Shown here piece after piece: positions 1 to 9,015 of a stretch of 64,000 nucleotides of DNA. Position 1 is the first letter of the stretch. Every line of letters starts with the position of its first letter. The translations under genes and the position numbers were made by a program. Below the pieces are notes generated by a model that saw nothing but the letters and a program-made list of their open reading frames with translations, searched no databases and had not been told where the DNA came from. Source of the stretch: Nitrospina sp. (lineage in GTDB: Bacteria > Nitrospinota > Nitrospinia > Nitrospinales > VA-1); contig JABHTG010000138.1 of assembly GCA_018697205.1 (NCBI GenBank), positions 1 to 64,000 of the forward strand, written 5' to 3'.

Positions 1-1
1 A

Positions 2-823
2 ACTGGAAATGCAGCTCGAGATGAGTTATTAAAGATTTATCTAAGATGGGTACCCAGAGAAAAAATAATTACGACTAAGCTGTGGAGTAGTGAATTATCT
101 AAGCTTGTTGCGAATGCTTTTCTTGCTCAACGGATTTCATCAATTAATAGTATTTCCGCTTTATGTGAGGCGACAGAAGCAGATATTACTGAGGTATCAA
201 GTGCGGTTGGTAGAGACTCAAGAATAGGGCCTAAATTTCTTGAGGCGGGTGTCGGTTTCGGCGGGTCTTGTTTTCGAAAAGACCTTCTTAATCTAGTTTA
301 CCTTTGTGAATACTATAAATTTGATGATGTAGCCAAATTTTGGAATTCAGTTGTTGAAATAAATGATAACCAAATGGACCGATTTGTAAACCGTATTTTA
401 AAAACCATGTTTCGTACTTTAGTTGATAAAAAAATTACTATATTTGGATTCGCTTTCAAACCAGATACTGGCGATACAAGAGATGCTCCAGCCATTTATA
501 TTTGTAAGCGTTTGATTGAAGAAAGGGCTCGTCTTAGCATCACAGACCCGCATGCCATTTCTAATGCACAAAAAGATCTTGCAGGTATTGATGAAGGGGT
601 GGAGTTTATTGAAAACCCTTACGAGGCAGCTAAGGGTGCCCATGCGCTAGCTTTAATTACAGAATGGTCTGAGTACCGCAGTTTAGACTATCAGAAAATC
701 TTTGATAGCATGTCAAAACCTTCCTTTATTTTTGATGGTAGAAACCACCTAGATCACCAAAAACTATTTGAGATAGGGTTTAATGTATACCCTATTGGTC
801 GTCCTCCCTTAACGCACATTTAA
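2..823 (+). CDS. ugd: UDP-glucose 6-dehydrogenase, C-terminal part (5' end cut by window)
   Basis: The reading frame is open from base 2 to the TAA at 821-823, so the gene begins upstream of the window. It oxidises UDP-glucose to UDP-glucuronate, a precursor of surface polysaccharides, with NAD+. The visible part holds the helical central domain and the C-terminal UDP-binding domain. The catalytic cysteine lies in a GFGGSCFRKD motif (Cys codon 269-271), followed by a short NLVYLCE segment typical of the longer, animal-like UGDH branch rather than the short bacterial Ugd form. The GFAFKPDTGDTRDAPA segment of the C-terminal domain is intact. The next gene is convergent, only 20 bases away. Confidence in the family is high; the missing N-terminal NAD domain was not seen. 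Confidence 0.95.
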   Translation, partial: TGNAARDELLKIYLRWVPREKIITTKLWSSELSKLVANAFLAQRISSINSISALCEATEADITEVSSAVGRDSRIGPKFLEAGVGFGGSCFRKDLLNLVYLCEYYKFDDVAKFWNSVVEINDNQMDRFVNRILKTMFRTLVDKKITIFGFAFKPDTGDTRDAPAIYICKRLIEERARLSITDPHAISNAQKDLAGIDEGVEFIENPYEAAKGAHALALITEWSEYRSLDYQKIFDSMSKPSFIFDGRNHLDHQKLFEIGFNVYPIGRPPLTHI

Positions 824-843
824 CTTAATTTGTATTGGTCACC

Positions 844-1092
844 TTAAGATGGTTCATGGCAGAAGATGCAGTTGCTTATTGGACGATGAGGCATAATGGG
901 AGTGTTTTCTATTTCTTTAACGTGGCACTCTAAGCAAGCTTTAGTAGGTGAAGAGCCATTGTGGATTTCGTTTGGGGGTAATGAGGGGGCAGCATTTAAA
1001 AACTCCTTAACGACGACTATTATAATGATTACTCCTACCACAGCCATTACGCGAAAAAAATTTATTTGTCCTTTGTTTTTTTTTTTTGCCAT
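844..1092 (-). CDS. small membrane-anchored di-heme c-type cytochrome
   Basis: An 82-residue protein. One hydrophobic helix at about residues 13-32 follows a lysine-rich start, so the protein is probably anchored in the inner membrane with its C-terminal part in the periplasm. Two heme c-binding motifs are present, C53-LE-C56-H57 and C75-IF-C78-H79, and two further histidines (H44, H69) could be distal ligands. It is the last gene of a tight minus-strand group with ridA (5 bases upstream), recO and ogt. It is likely an electron shuttle, but the partner cannot be named from sequence. It is much shorter than NapC/NrfH quinol dehydrogenases, which carry four hemes. Confidence 0.8.
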   Translation of the reverse strand: MAKKKNKGQINFFRVMAVVGVIIIIVVVKEFLNAAPSLPPNEIHNGSSPTKACLECHVKEIENTPIMPHRPISNCIFCHEPS

Positions 1093-1097
1093 GATAA

Positions 1098-1484
1098 TTA
1101 GGAGGAACAGACTGCTATTGCGTCAATTTCAACCTTGGCTCCCTTAGGGAGAGCAGCAACTTGAACACAGGCGCGCGCAGGTTTATTTTTTGAAAAGTAT
1201 TTTTCGTATACCTTATTCATTTTTGCAAAGTTATTAAGGTCGGATAGATAAACAGTTGTTTTGATCACATTTTCAAGGTTAAGCCCATCGGCTTGAAGTA
1301 TGGAAGAAATATTTTTGAGAGTTTGGTCTGTTTCATCTTCGATTTCTCCAGGAAGAAATTTGCCAGACCGAGGATCTAGAGCTATTTGGCCTGATGTGTA
1401 GAGAAAGTCACCTATACGAATAGCTTGAGAATAAGGGCCAATAGCTGCGGGAGCATTATCTGTTTGTATAATATGTTTTTTCAT
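1098..1484 (-). CDS. ridA: RidA/YjgF family enamine/imine deaminase
   Basis: At 128 residues this is the normal length for RidA. The family hydrolyses reactive 2-aminoacrylate and related imines produced by PLP enzymes, protecting the cytoplasm. The family signature near the C terminus (residues 102-120) is intact, with the substrate-binding Arg104 and Glu119. The N-terminal APAAIGPYSQA and SGQIALDP blocks are also typical. The gene starts 3 bases after the recO stop, so the two are very probably co-transcribed. Confidence 0.93.
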   Translation of the reverse strand: MKKHIIQTDNAPAAIGPYSQAIRIGDFLYTSGQIALDPRSGKFLPGEIEDETDQTLKNISSILQADGLNLENVIKTTVYLSDLNNFAKMNKVYEKYFSKNKPARACVQVAALPKGAKVEIDAIAVCSS

Positions 1485-1487
1485 AAT

Positions 1488-2255
1488 CTAAGTGCTAGAG
1501 ATAATTTTTGCCATATTTTTAATAAACGGATAGGACTTTGGTTCCCGTCCAGTATACGAAAGAACAAATCGGTGAACTAGCTTCTCGATTTCAAGTTCTG
1601 TACCTTTAGGAAATTTTAATCGATTGGCGTGCTCGATATGCATATTGTTAATTTTTTTTAAGTATTTTAGAATTCCTGCTTGGAAACGAATTTCTGGCTG
1701 ATTTTTGAATGAGCAGAGTTCGCAAATGATACCCCTAAGTTCAAAGCTAAATCCGATTGTTTCTGTGTGGCTTGTTTTTTTGCATATTGCACAGTGGCTA
1801 AGCTGTGGGCTATATCCAGCAATACACATCAATCTCATCTCGAAGATTCTACATAGAGTGTCTAAGTTATCTATAATTTCAAGAGTCTTTAAGCCATCTT
1901 GTAATAACCTAAACACATTCGGATCTGGATGCATTTCTGGAGTTAGGATATCAATCAGTTCACTAAAATAGATTCCAGTATATATTTTTTGCAAATCGTC
2001 GCGAACTTTCTGAAACGAATGAATAATATCCGAATGATTGAGTCGGTACAAGGTCTGATTTTCTTTTCCAAAATAGATAAGTCGAATATGAGACATAGGT
2101 TCAATAGCTGCCCCAAATCGGTTTTTAATTTTACGTGCAGCTTTAGCTATGCATTTAATTTTCCCATATCGATTGGTCATGAAGGTTACTAATTTATCTG
2201 CTTCAGATAGATTAATACTCCGTAAAACGATTGCCTCACTATGAAAGATTGGCAT
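1488..2255 (-). CDS. recO: DNA repair protein RecO
   Basis: A 255-residue RecO. Its role is to help RecR load RecA onto SSB-coated single-stranded DNA in gap repair. The N-terminal OB-fold part (residues about 1-80) begins with the characteristic EAIVLRSINLSEADKLVT block. The C-terminal helical part carries a four-cysteine zinc site, C155-x2-C158 and C178-x2-C181, as in many non-enterobacterial RecO proteins. Its start overlaps the end of ogt by 17 bases, which indicates translational coupling in a DNA-repair pair. Confidence 0.93.
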   Translation of the reverse strand: MPIFHSEAIVLRSINLSEADKLVTFMTNRYGKIKCIAKAARKIKNRFGAAIEPMSHIRLIYFGKENQTLYRLNHSDIIHSFQKVRDDLQKIYTGIYFSELIDILTPEMHPDPNVFRLLQDGLKTLEIIDNLDTLCRIFEMRLMCIAGYSPQLSHCAICKKTSHTETIGFSFELRGIICELCSFKNQPEIRFQAGILKYLKKINNMHIEHANRLKFPKGTELEIEKLVHRFVLSYTGREPKSYPFIKNMAKIISST

Positions 2256-2808
2256 AGGATTTCTTTTCTAAATTAAGTAGATATTTTTTAAGATGAGTTC
2301 CTCCTGTGAATCCACCCAGTTCACCATTTTTTTGGATAACCCTATGGCAAGGGATAATTATAGGAGTTGGGTTTTTACCATTGGCATTTCCTACAGCGCG
2401 GCAGGCTTTAGGCTGAGATATTGCAAGAGCAAGCCACTGATAACTACGGGTTTTACCAAATGGTATAATTGCTAACTTATTCCAAACAAGTTGCTGAAAT
2501 CTTGTTCCTTGCCGAATATCAACTTTAAAAGAAAATTTTTTCAACTTACCGCTAAAATATAGATTGAATTCTTTTTCGATATTTAAAAGCTTTCGAGGTT
2601 GTTTTTGAGGAGAGTGATAAACTTTTCTTAGTGATTCAATGAACTCTGATTCTTTTATAATTGTCAAAGCAACTCGACAAATTCCATAAGGAGTAACGGC
2701 AACACCCATTTTACCTAAGGGGGTGTTGAATGTTGTGTATATGAGTTTATTTGACAGTTCCGATTGTTCTTTTATTATTGACATAAAAAACTTATTTTGT
2801 TGAAACAT
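2239..2808 (-). CDS. ogt: methylated-DNA-[protein]-cysteine S-methyltransferase
   Basis: A 189-residue suicide enzyme that transfers the methyl group from O6-methylguanine to its own cysteine. The acceptor motif is P153-C154-H155-R156-V157, followed by the conserved GELGGFTGG block. The helix-turn-helix region with the RAVGNANGKNP segment is intact. The first ATG is used here; an in-frame ATG eight codons later (2784) is equally plausible. It is the first gene of the ogt-recO-ridA-cytochrome group. Confidence 0.93.
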   Translation of the reverse strand: MFQQNKFFMSIIKEQSELSNKLIYTTFNTPLGKMGVAVTPYGICRVALTIIKESEFIESLRKVYHSPQKQPRKLLNIEKEFNLYFSGKLKKFSFKVDIRQGTRFQQLVWNKLAIIPFGKTRSYQWLALAISQPKACRAVGNANGKNPTPIIIPCHRVIQKNGELGGFTGGTHLKKYLLNLEKKSYANLS

Positions 2809-3367
2809 TCTTAGCTACATTTTATACATATAATAGTATTATGCGGTGGTCTAAATTAACCAATGATTGTAGTGAGTTGTTAATCATAATTGCTGATAAT
2901 TTTCGGGCTTTTACAGCATTTCTTAAATTATTATGATAGTTTCCATCCAATCTCCCGTATTACTGAGGTAAGCATAGGGCTGTTCTTTATTGATAAACAT
3001 TAGTTTTGAATTTTGCTTCATGTGATTTATATGGAATTAAGAGAGTAGTATTTACTTTTCTTGAGTATTTAAAACCAAACTAAAATTCACAAGTTTTTGT
3101 TATTTTAGCATACGATTTTGTGAGGAATAGGGTATTTTTAAAAACCCTTAGGTTTTTCGGTTGGCTGTATAAAATTTATTATGAAAATAGTCTGAGACGT
3201 ATAAGTCATATTATCGGAAATAGGTGACCTGAAACAAACCAGATTCACAACACCTAGAAATATTTAGATAAAAGTGTGTTTTTAGTATTGGTACAATATA
3301 AAATATTTAACTTTTGTGAAAAGAAGTAACCAATAGAATTACTTTTAAAATATTTTACCCAGTTTCT
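2809..3367. other. gene-poor interval, about 560 bases
   Basis: The interval separates two divergent genes and is very AT-rich. The only open frame on the plus strand (2840-2935, 31 codons) has no ribosome binding site. A 20-base imperfect palindrome at 3129-3148 (AGGGT arm, ACCCT arm, T-run/A-run centre) is followed by TAGG and five T. It could be a weak terminator or an operator for the next gene. Nothing else supportable was seen. Confidence 0.4.
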
Positions 3368-3370
3368 GTG

Positions 3371-4168
3371 ATGAAAGTTTTTAAATTCTTTATTATTCTA
3401 GTTCTTATTACTGTAATCCCCATTTTTGGAATAGTAACGTTAGCTCCTGCCAAAAGAGCTTTTATGGCAGAAATGGTTTTGATTCCTTCTGGAGAGTTTT
3501 TAATGGGAGCTTCTGAAGGAAAAGGGAGGGCCGATGAGTATCCACGGCACAAGGTGTATTTGGAAGCATTTTATTTTGATAAGTTCGAAGTTACGGGAGG
3601 AGACTTTGAGGAGTATCTTTCCAGTAACCCTAATCAACACCCTACGATAACAGGTTGGTGGGATCGACAAATAAAGCCTGATATGAAGAAAAGGCCTGTC
3701 TTTGGTTTGTCTTGGAAGCGTTGTAGTGATTACTGTGAATGGAGAGGAAAACGTTTAGCGACAGAAGCAGAATGGGAAAGAGTAGCAACTGGAGTAGAAG
3801 GGCGAAAATATCCATGGGGAAATGCCCAACCAGATAAGGTAAGAGCTAACTATAATCGCTGTTGTTTTATTATGAAAGGACTTGCTACAGATAAGGTGGG
3901 AAGTTATTTAGCAGGCGCTACTCCTGAAGGTATTTACGACCTTGCTGGGAACATTGCTGAATGGGTATATGATTGGTATGATAAAAATTATTATAATAAT
4001 AGTGAATACACTAATCCCCGAGGTCCCAAAAACGGAATTAATCATACAATAAGAGGAGGGGCCTGGAATAGTTTGTCTGGTTACTTGAGATCGTCTGCTC
4101 GATACGGGTACGATGAAGCAAAAGATTTTTATGGAATAGGATGTCGCTGCGCAAAGTCAAAAAAATAA
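3371..4168 (+). CDS. formylglycine-generating-enzyme/SUMF1-fold protein, exported
   Basis: 265 residues from the ATG at 3371; a GTG immediately before it is also in frame. The N-terminal hydrophobic segment (about residues 4-25) looks like a signal peptide or anchor. The rest is one FGE-sulfatase domain, with the MVLIPSGEFLMG opening, the RLATEAEWE block, the GIYDLAGNIAEWV block, and the IRGGAWN block. Members of this fold include true formylglycine-generating enzymes, EgtB-type sulfoxide synthases and many uncharacterised bacterial proteins. No sulfatase is seen nearby, so substrate and catalytic activity are unknown. No clear Shine-Dalgarno sequence precedes the start. A tightly spaced plus-strand gene follows after 36 bases. 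Confidence 0.85.
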   Translation: MKVFKFFIILVLITVIPIFGIVTLAPAKRAFMAEMVLIPSGEFLMGASEGKGRADEYPRHKVYLEAFYFDKFEVTGGDFEEYLSSNPNQHPTITGWWDRQIKPDMKKRPVFGLSWKRCSDYCEWRGKRLATEAEWERVATGVEGRKYPWGNAQPDKVRANYNRCCFIMKGLATDKVGSYLAGATPEGIYDLAGNIAEWVYDWYDKNYYNNSEYTNPRGPKNGINHTIRGGAWNSLSGYLRSSARYGYDEAKDFYGIGCRCAKSKK

Positions 4169-4204
4169 TAAACAAGCATAAGATTAAAGGAGTAAATATT
4201 TTTT

Positions 4205-5140
4205 ATGAAGAATTTGAACAGTCAGATAGATACAATGTTCAATGAAACTATATACATGATAGAAGCTGATAATGCTCGTCGTATCAAGAATCTTACAATT
4301 AGGTTTACAAAAAATAATCAAAAATATTCGTCTGATCACCTGGAGTCTTTGATAGTTTCTCATGAAAAAGCGATACGAGAAATTTCACGCAAGTTTCTCC
4401 GGACTGAAAAAGCTGCTCGAGAAAAATACTTAGTACCTTTAGATGAAGAACGTCGGCAAGCACTTCTTAAAGTTATGATAGATCACTTAGAAATGCTCGT
4501 TGAGAAAATGAATCGTTTATATCGAGATATTTTTAAAAATCAAAAACGGTTAGAAGAGTTTGATGATCGTATTAAATGTACCCTTTTAGAAGGTAAACAG
4601 AGAATTGATGAAGAAATTAAGAAAACGAGTGAGAACCTCAGTAAAAAATTAAATTCTTCTTCGATGATTAAACCAAGTGAGTTGGCAAAGGTTTACGGTC
4701 TAGATGAATCCGCACTGATAGACCTTAAAGTTATAGAGCCACTGCAAGCTATTCATGAAGTTTTTGAATCTATGGAATCTAATCAAAGAGCTAAGGCCTC
4801 ATTTGAAGGGATACGGGAGTCTATAATTATTTGTTCAAAGTTTGGAACGCAGATTCCAATCGATCCAAGCCAAGAACATACTGAAGCAGCACGGCGTTAT
4901 AGGAAAAGAAGTCTCGTTGCAGGAACTTTAGCTTTAAAAGATCTAATTGATTCTATGTATATACTAACGCAGCAATTTAAACTACCTATCCAAAATCGGA
5001 ATAATGACATAACCTCTAAGACATATATCCGTTTAAAAGAATCTCTCAAGGAAAAAGAATTGCTTAAAGAAAAAGATGGCGTAGCAAAAATAATGACTAA
5101 ATTAAGCCCTTTTTTTGAAATGTTATCTATTTCCAAATAA
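4205..5140 (+). CDS. unrecognised cytoplasmic coiled-coil protein
   Basis: A 311-residue, charged protein without signal peptide or membrane helix. Residues about 60-155 are long amphipathic helices rich in Lys, Glu and Arg, likely coiled coil. The C-terminal half is also helical. An AAAGGAG ribosome binding site lies 12 bases before the ATG, a little far. It follows the FGE-fold gene by 36 bases and may be co-transcribed with it. The family is not recognised and no function is proposed. Confidence 0.75.
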   Translation: MKNLNSQIDTMFNETIYMIEADNARRIKNLTIRFTKNNQKYSSDHLESLIVSHEKAIREISRKFLRTEKAAREKYLVPLDEERRQALLKVMIDHLEMLVEKMNRLYRDIFKNQKRLEEFDDRIKCTLLEGKQRIDEEIKKTSENLSKKLNSSSMIKPSELAKVYGLDESALIDLKVIEPLQAIHEVFESMESNQRAKASFEGIRESIIICSKFGTQIPIDPSQEHTEAARRYRKRSLVAGTLALKDLIDSMYILTQQFKLPIQNRNNDITSKTYIRLKESLKEKELLKEKDGVAKIMTKLSPFFEMLSISK

Positions 5141-5390
5141 GTAAGTATTGAAATTATAAGTGAAATGCTTATGTCTAGGAAGATTTTTAATATGTATTTT
5201 TCTTTACCTGCTTGTATATAGTTTTATTTATATTAATTTTGAGATGAATTCTGACTGTAATTAAATTGTCACCACAGCCCTTAACCACTTTTTTTATGTT
5301 GTTAATATTTTTTTATTTAATTAAGTAACCGGCTCATTTAAAGTGGGTATTCTTCTAGGTAAAATTTGAATTTGTATGGAGTTGTGTAAT

Positions 5391-5990
5391 ATGAGCCCTC
5401 ATGAGAAGCCCTACCTTAATTATTCAGAAGAATTATGGTTTGAATGGTTTATGGACGGTATTTTGAATAGTGATATAGATGCTAAAGGAAAAATACCAAT
5501 ATTACATTATTTGCTCGACTTGAATATTTTCGAATCTGATGCTAACGGATTATTGAAGCTCTCAAGTTTAAATCATGGGGTGTCTAGCCAGGAAGTAAAA
5601 AAAAATTTACAAGTAATTTTAATCAATATAAGTAAAACAGAGAAAGGGTTTGCTCTTGTTTATTTTTTGTCTAACTTTTCTAATAAAGAACTGCCTCCTT
5701 TGGTAGCAGAAAAAAATGATTCAAGCAGCAATAGAAAAAATATATTTAACAAGAATTATTTTCCTGGTGAAAAGAAGTCTTCGAATCTTAGTAACTTACA
5801 AATTGCTAAAAGGTGGGGAAGTCAGTTGCGACCATTTCTTAATATTGAACAAAATACGATTGTACGTTTAAGAGGGGAGTTTACTTGCCAAGAAGATGCA
5901 CAATGGTTGTTTAGTTATATTTTGAACAAAATTAGGAAAAAATCTCCGGCTAAAGAGTGGGAGCAATTAAGCCGTAAACGCCATCGTTAA
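5391..5990 (+). CDS. unrecognised protein, about 199 residues
   Basis: No known domain was recognised. The frame also has an ATG at 5376, but the ATG at 5391 is preceded at 9 bases by GGAG, so the shorter start is preferred. The protein is soluble. An N-terminal aromatic, acidic helix region is followed by a low-complexity Ser/Asn/Lys linker (about residues 110-140) and a C-terminal basic region ending in an Arg/Lys/His tail. It lies 46 bases before lpd on the same strand. Confidence 0.65.
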   Translation: MSPHEKPYLNYSEELWFEWFMDGILNSDIDAKGKIPILHYLLDLNIFESDANGLLKLSSLNHGVSSQEVKKNLQVILINISKTEKGFALVYFLSNFSNKELPPLVAEKNDSSSNRKNIFNKNYFPGEKKSSNLSNLQIAKRWGSQLRPFLNIEQNTIVRLRGEFTCQEDAQWLFSYILNKIRKKSPAKEWEQLSRKRHR

Positions 5991-6036
5991 AAAATATCGT
6001 GGTATTTTTATTATCAATTTAGTAAGAGAGTAATAA

Positions 6037-7437
6037 ATGAGTAAATCGCATCTTGTTGTTCTTGGTGCTGGACCCGGTGGCTATTCTGCTTCATTTCACG
6101 CAGCCGACCAAGGTTTTAAAGTAACCCTCGTAGACGCAAGGGATAAGTTGGGAGGTGTTTGCCTTCATAGCGGATGTATTCCGTCAAAAGCACTTCTCCA
6201 TATTGCAGGATTATTGGCTGAAACAAGGCAAGTAAAGGACAGGGGAATTGATTTTGATGATCCAAGGATTGACTTAAAACACTTAAATAAATGGAAAGAC
6301 GAAATTATTTCTAATTTTTCAGGCGGATTGGATTTGCTATGCAAGCAACGAGGTATTAATTATGTGACTGGACGGGGATTTTTTGTTGACTCTAATACTA
6401 TCAAAACTTCTGAAGGTCATTCAATAATTTTTGACCACTGTATTATTGCCACCGGGTCACGACCTGTTGTTCCTAGCCAATTTAGTTCTAGTAAAAAAGT
6501 GATAATGGATTCAACAGAAGCGCTTAAATTGTCTTCAATTCCAAAAAAACTGCTCATTGTAGGTGGCGGCTATATAGGTTTAGAGATGGGTACAGTTTAT
6601 TCAGCATTTGGTAGTAGCGTTACCATGGTTGAAATTAAAGATGGATTATTGCCTGACGTTGACCGTGATTTGGTTCGTCCATTGCAAAATAAGTTATCTA
6701 GTGAATTTGAGTCTATATATCTTGATACAGCGGTAGTATCAATTTGCGAAGTTGGGGGATTTGGTCATGTCACAATGGCTTCCTCGAATGAATCTAGAGA
6801 GGAAAAATTTGACCGTGTACTTATGTCAGTAGGGCGTCGACCAAATATAGATAAAATAAGGCTTGAAAATACCAAAGTACAATTGGATAGTAATGGATTT
6901 GTTAAAGTCGACTTTAAAGGACAGACTTCTGATCCTGCAATTCTTGCAATAGGGGATATTTCAGGAGAACCCATGCTTGCGCATAAGGCATCCTATGAAG
7001 CCCGTATTGCCATTGATGGTCTTAAGGGAAAGAAGGTGACTTCTCGTAACACTATCATTCCAGCCGTCGTATTTACTGACCCAGAGATTGCCTGGTGTGG
7101 ATTAACAGAATCAGAAGCTAAAATGAAGAATCTTGATTTTCAAGTGGCAAAGTTTCCATGGAGAGCTTCGGGTAGGGCTCATACTTTAGGTCGAACTGAA
7201 GGTTTCACTAAGTTAATCTTACAACCTGAATCAAAGCGTGTACTTGGTGTAGGAATCATAGGTTATGGAGCAGGAGAACTTATTGGAGAGGGAGTTCTTG
7301 CTATTAATATGGGAGCCACCGCTGATGACCTGTCACATTGTATTCATCCCCACCCTACATTATCGGAAACTATCATGGAATCGGCTGATGTGTTTTTAGG
7401 AACAGCTACTCACATTTATAAAAGACCAAGAAAATAG
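6037..7437 (+). CDS. lpdA: dihydrolipoamide dehydrogenase
   Basis: A 466-residue flavoprotein disulfide oxidoreductase, the E3 component that reoxidises dihydrolipoyl groups of 2-oxoacid dehydrogenase or glycine cleavage complexes with NAD+. The sequence shows an N-terminal FAD site (GAGPGGYSA), the redox disulfide C42/C47, an NAD-binding GGGYIGLE motif, a second FAD motif around AIGDI, and the C-terminal His-Glu catalytic pair (H437/H439 and E444). The AAGAGAG-type ribosome binding site fits the ATG. It is not next to any E1 or E2 gene, so it probably serves complexes encoded elsewhere. Confidence 0.95.
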   Translation: MSKSHLVVLGAGPGGYSASFHAADQGFKVTLVDARDKLGGVCLHSGCIPSKALLHIAGLLAETRQVKDRGIDFDDPRIDLKHLNKWKDEIISNFSGGLDLLCKQRGINYVTGRGFFVDSNTIKTSEGHSIIFDHCIIATGSRPVVPSQFSSSKKVIMDSTEALKLSSIPKKLLIVGGGYIGLEMGTVYSAFGSSVTMVEIKDGLLPDVDRDLVRPLQNKLSSEFESIYLDTAVVSICEVGGFGHVTMASSNESREEKFDRVLMSVGRRPNIDKIRLENTKVQLDSNGFVKVDFKGQTSDPAILAIGDISGEPMLAHKASYEARIAIDGLKGKKVTSRNTIIPAVVFTDPEIAWCGLTESEAKMKNLDFQVAKFPWRASGRAHTLGRTEGFTKLILQPESKRVLGVGIIGYGAGELIGEGVLAINMGATADDLSHCIHPHPTLSETIMESADVFLGTATHIYKRPRK

Positions 7438-7596
7438 CCCCGAGTTTGAGTCCTCCTTTTATATTACCTGAGAATTTATAGAAATAAGCTGGTACTAAAT
7501 ATTTTTTTCATCTGACAGTCGCTCAAGTACTTCCTAGAGAGGAGAAATTTCCTCAGATATGGCTCATTTAATAATGTGTCGTTTTGAATGAATGGT

Positions 7597-8184
7597 TTAT
7601 CTTTGTTTTGTATATAAACTTACATTGTGAAGTGATTGTGTATCTAGTGAGTTGGGTTGGCTAGGTTCTATGTTTGTTGTGTTGGTGTATTTAGTATGAA
7701 AATAACTAAAGATTGCATCCTTTCCTTTTACTGCAATCTCTAACGGTGGCTCAACCAGAGGATTCCCATCTAAAAATAATAGTTTAAGGTGTTTTAGCTG
7801 AATTATTTCTTTGGGTAAGTGCGTTATGCGGTTTCCTCTTAGGTCAAGTCCAGTCAGATTTTTTAAGTCTCCAATTTCCGGTGGTACTTCTGTTATTTTA
7901 TTCCCTCTTAAATATAATTCGCCGAGGTTTTTTAGAGAACAGATTGCGATTGGAAATGAGTTAAGCTTTTGATAATTTAACCCTAGTCGTTTCAGTTTTT
8001 TAAGGTTATTTATTTCAGAGGGAAGCGTTTCAAGTTCATTGCGGCTCATGTCAAGGTCCATTAAGCTTGTAATGTCACCTATCTCAGGAGGTAATTCTTG
8101 AATTTTGTTATCTCCTAGAGCTAATGAGGTACGGCGGTTTATTTTCGCGGCTTGAAAGATTTTTAATAGTTTTTCCTTAGTCAC
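7597..8184 (-). CDS. leucine-rich-repeat protein
   Basis: 195 residues with about five 23-residue leucine-rich repeats between residues 20 and 145, of the typical bacterial LPxEIxxLxxLxxLxLxxN type. A short non-repeat tail follows, beginning with the PPLEIAVKGKDAIFSYF cap seen in related LRR proteins. No signal peptide is visible, so a cytoplasmic protein-protein interaction role is likely. It converges with lpd. The partner is unknown. Confidence 0.85.
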   Translation of the reverse strand: MTKEKLLKIFQAAKINRRTSLALGDNKIQELPPEIGDITSLMDLDMSRNELETLPSEINNLKKLKRLGLNYQKLNSFPIAICSLKNLGELYLRGNKITEVPPEIGDLKNLTGLDLRGNRITHLPKEIIQLKHLKLLFLDGNPLVEPPLEIAVKGKDAIFSYFHTKYTNTTNIEPSQPNSLDTQSLHNVSLYTKQR

Positions 8185-8649
8185 AGTTTTCGTATCTTTA
8201 GAGGCTGAGAAGTTAATCAGTATATTATTGTTTTAAATATAGCATATCTGAGAGGATCCGAACCGCTGATTTTTTTTTGGGGGGAAACAAGCACTCTTTA
8301 CAGCGAAGCTGCTCTAACAACTATTTCAAAAAGTTATTTGATATAAATACCACATTGAGATAGCACCTAATGTAGGAATAAGAAGTGTTAAGAAAATTTG
8401 TCGCCTATTCATTTTTTTCGATAATATGTTTATTAGTGAGAGTTTACTATCTATTGGCACCTAGTCAATAACATAGATGCTAGTACATACTGTAGAAAAA
8501 ACTGTGGCTATCTTTTAGTTAAATATTTGATAAAAATTAATAATTTATTTCTTAGAATAGGGGAGAAATTTGTACTTAAGGACATTCTTAATATTGTCGA
8601 TAAGGGGTAAATAAATTGATTCGTAAATTATGAAAGGGCATCAAATATA
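8185..8649. other. gene-poor interval, about 465 bases
   Basis: Two weak items are present. A minus-strand frame at 8326-8412 would encode a 28-residue single-helix peptide, but no ribosome binding site precedes it. The minus-strand stretch around 8245-8312 contains a TTAGAGC block and a GGTTCGGATCC block, reminiscent of the D-arm and T-arm of a tRNA, with an unconvincing centre. Neither is strong enough for a gene call. Confidence 0.3.
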
Positions 8650-8922
8650 ATGAACGCTTTTTTAATTACTCTTTTAGTTACTTTTGGCTTTGCCATGTTA
8701 TTAGCAACTACTTATAAACCAGTGTCTAGAAAAGAACTGAAAAAAAATATTTCAGTACAACCAAGACTTAAAAAAGTAGTGATGGGTCCAGAAAACCCAG
8801 CATGGATGCGAATGTATACTGAAGAGATGGCTAAAAGAAAAACAGCAATGACTGCTAAAGTACTTAAAAAGTGGATTGCTGATGATACAAGAATTGAACT
8901 CAGGCCAGACATATCGAGGTGA
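8650..8922 (+). CDS. short single-pass membrane protein, unrecognised
   Basis: 90 residues. The first 20 residues form a hydrophobic helix, followed by a basic, cytoplasm-like domain with many Lys and Arg. An AAAGGGC sequence precedes the ATG at a usable distance. No family is recognised. The neighbours are on other strands, so it is probably monocistronic. Confidence 0.55.
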   Translation: MNAFLITLLVTFGFAMLLATTYKPVSRKELKKNISVQPRLKKVVMGPENPAWMRMYTEEMAKRKTAMTAKVLKKWIADDTRIELRPDISR

Positions 8923-9015
8923 GTAAGCGGAAAGTTAGCCCAATTCATATTATTTTTAAAGAACAACTGCTTAATCGGCATAGTTAATGCAGTAATTTTT
9001 TTAAATATTCTGAAC

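Noticed and set aside
2840-2935. 31-codon plus-strand frame in the ogt/FGE-type interval
   Set aside because: No ribosome binding site, no recognisable composition, and AT-rich DNA gives such frames by chance.
3368-4168. EgtB (ergothioneine sulfoxide synthase) as identity of the FGE-fold protein
   Set aside because: The N-terminal DinB-like domain of EgtB is absent and the gene is 27 kb from the EgtD-like gene; only the FGE-type fold can be claimed.
8326-8412. 28-codon minus-strand frame encoding one hydrophobic helix
   Set aside because: No Shine-Dalgarno sequence; too short to stand alone without conservation data.
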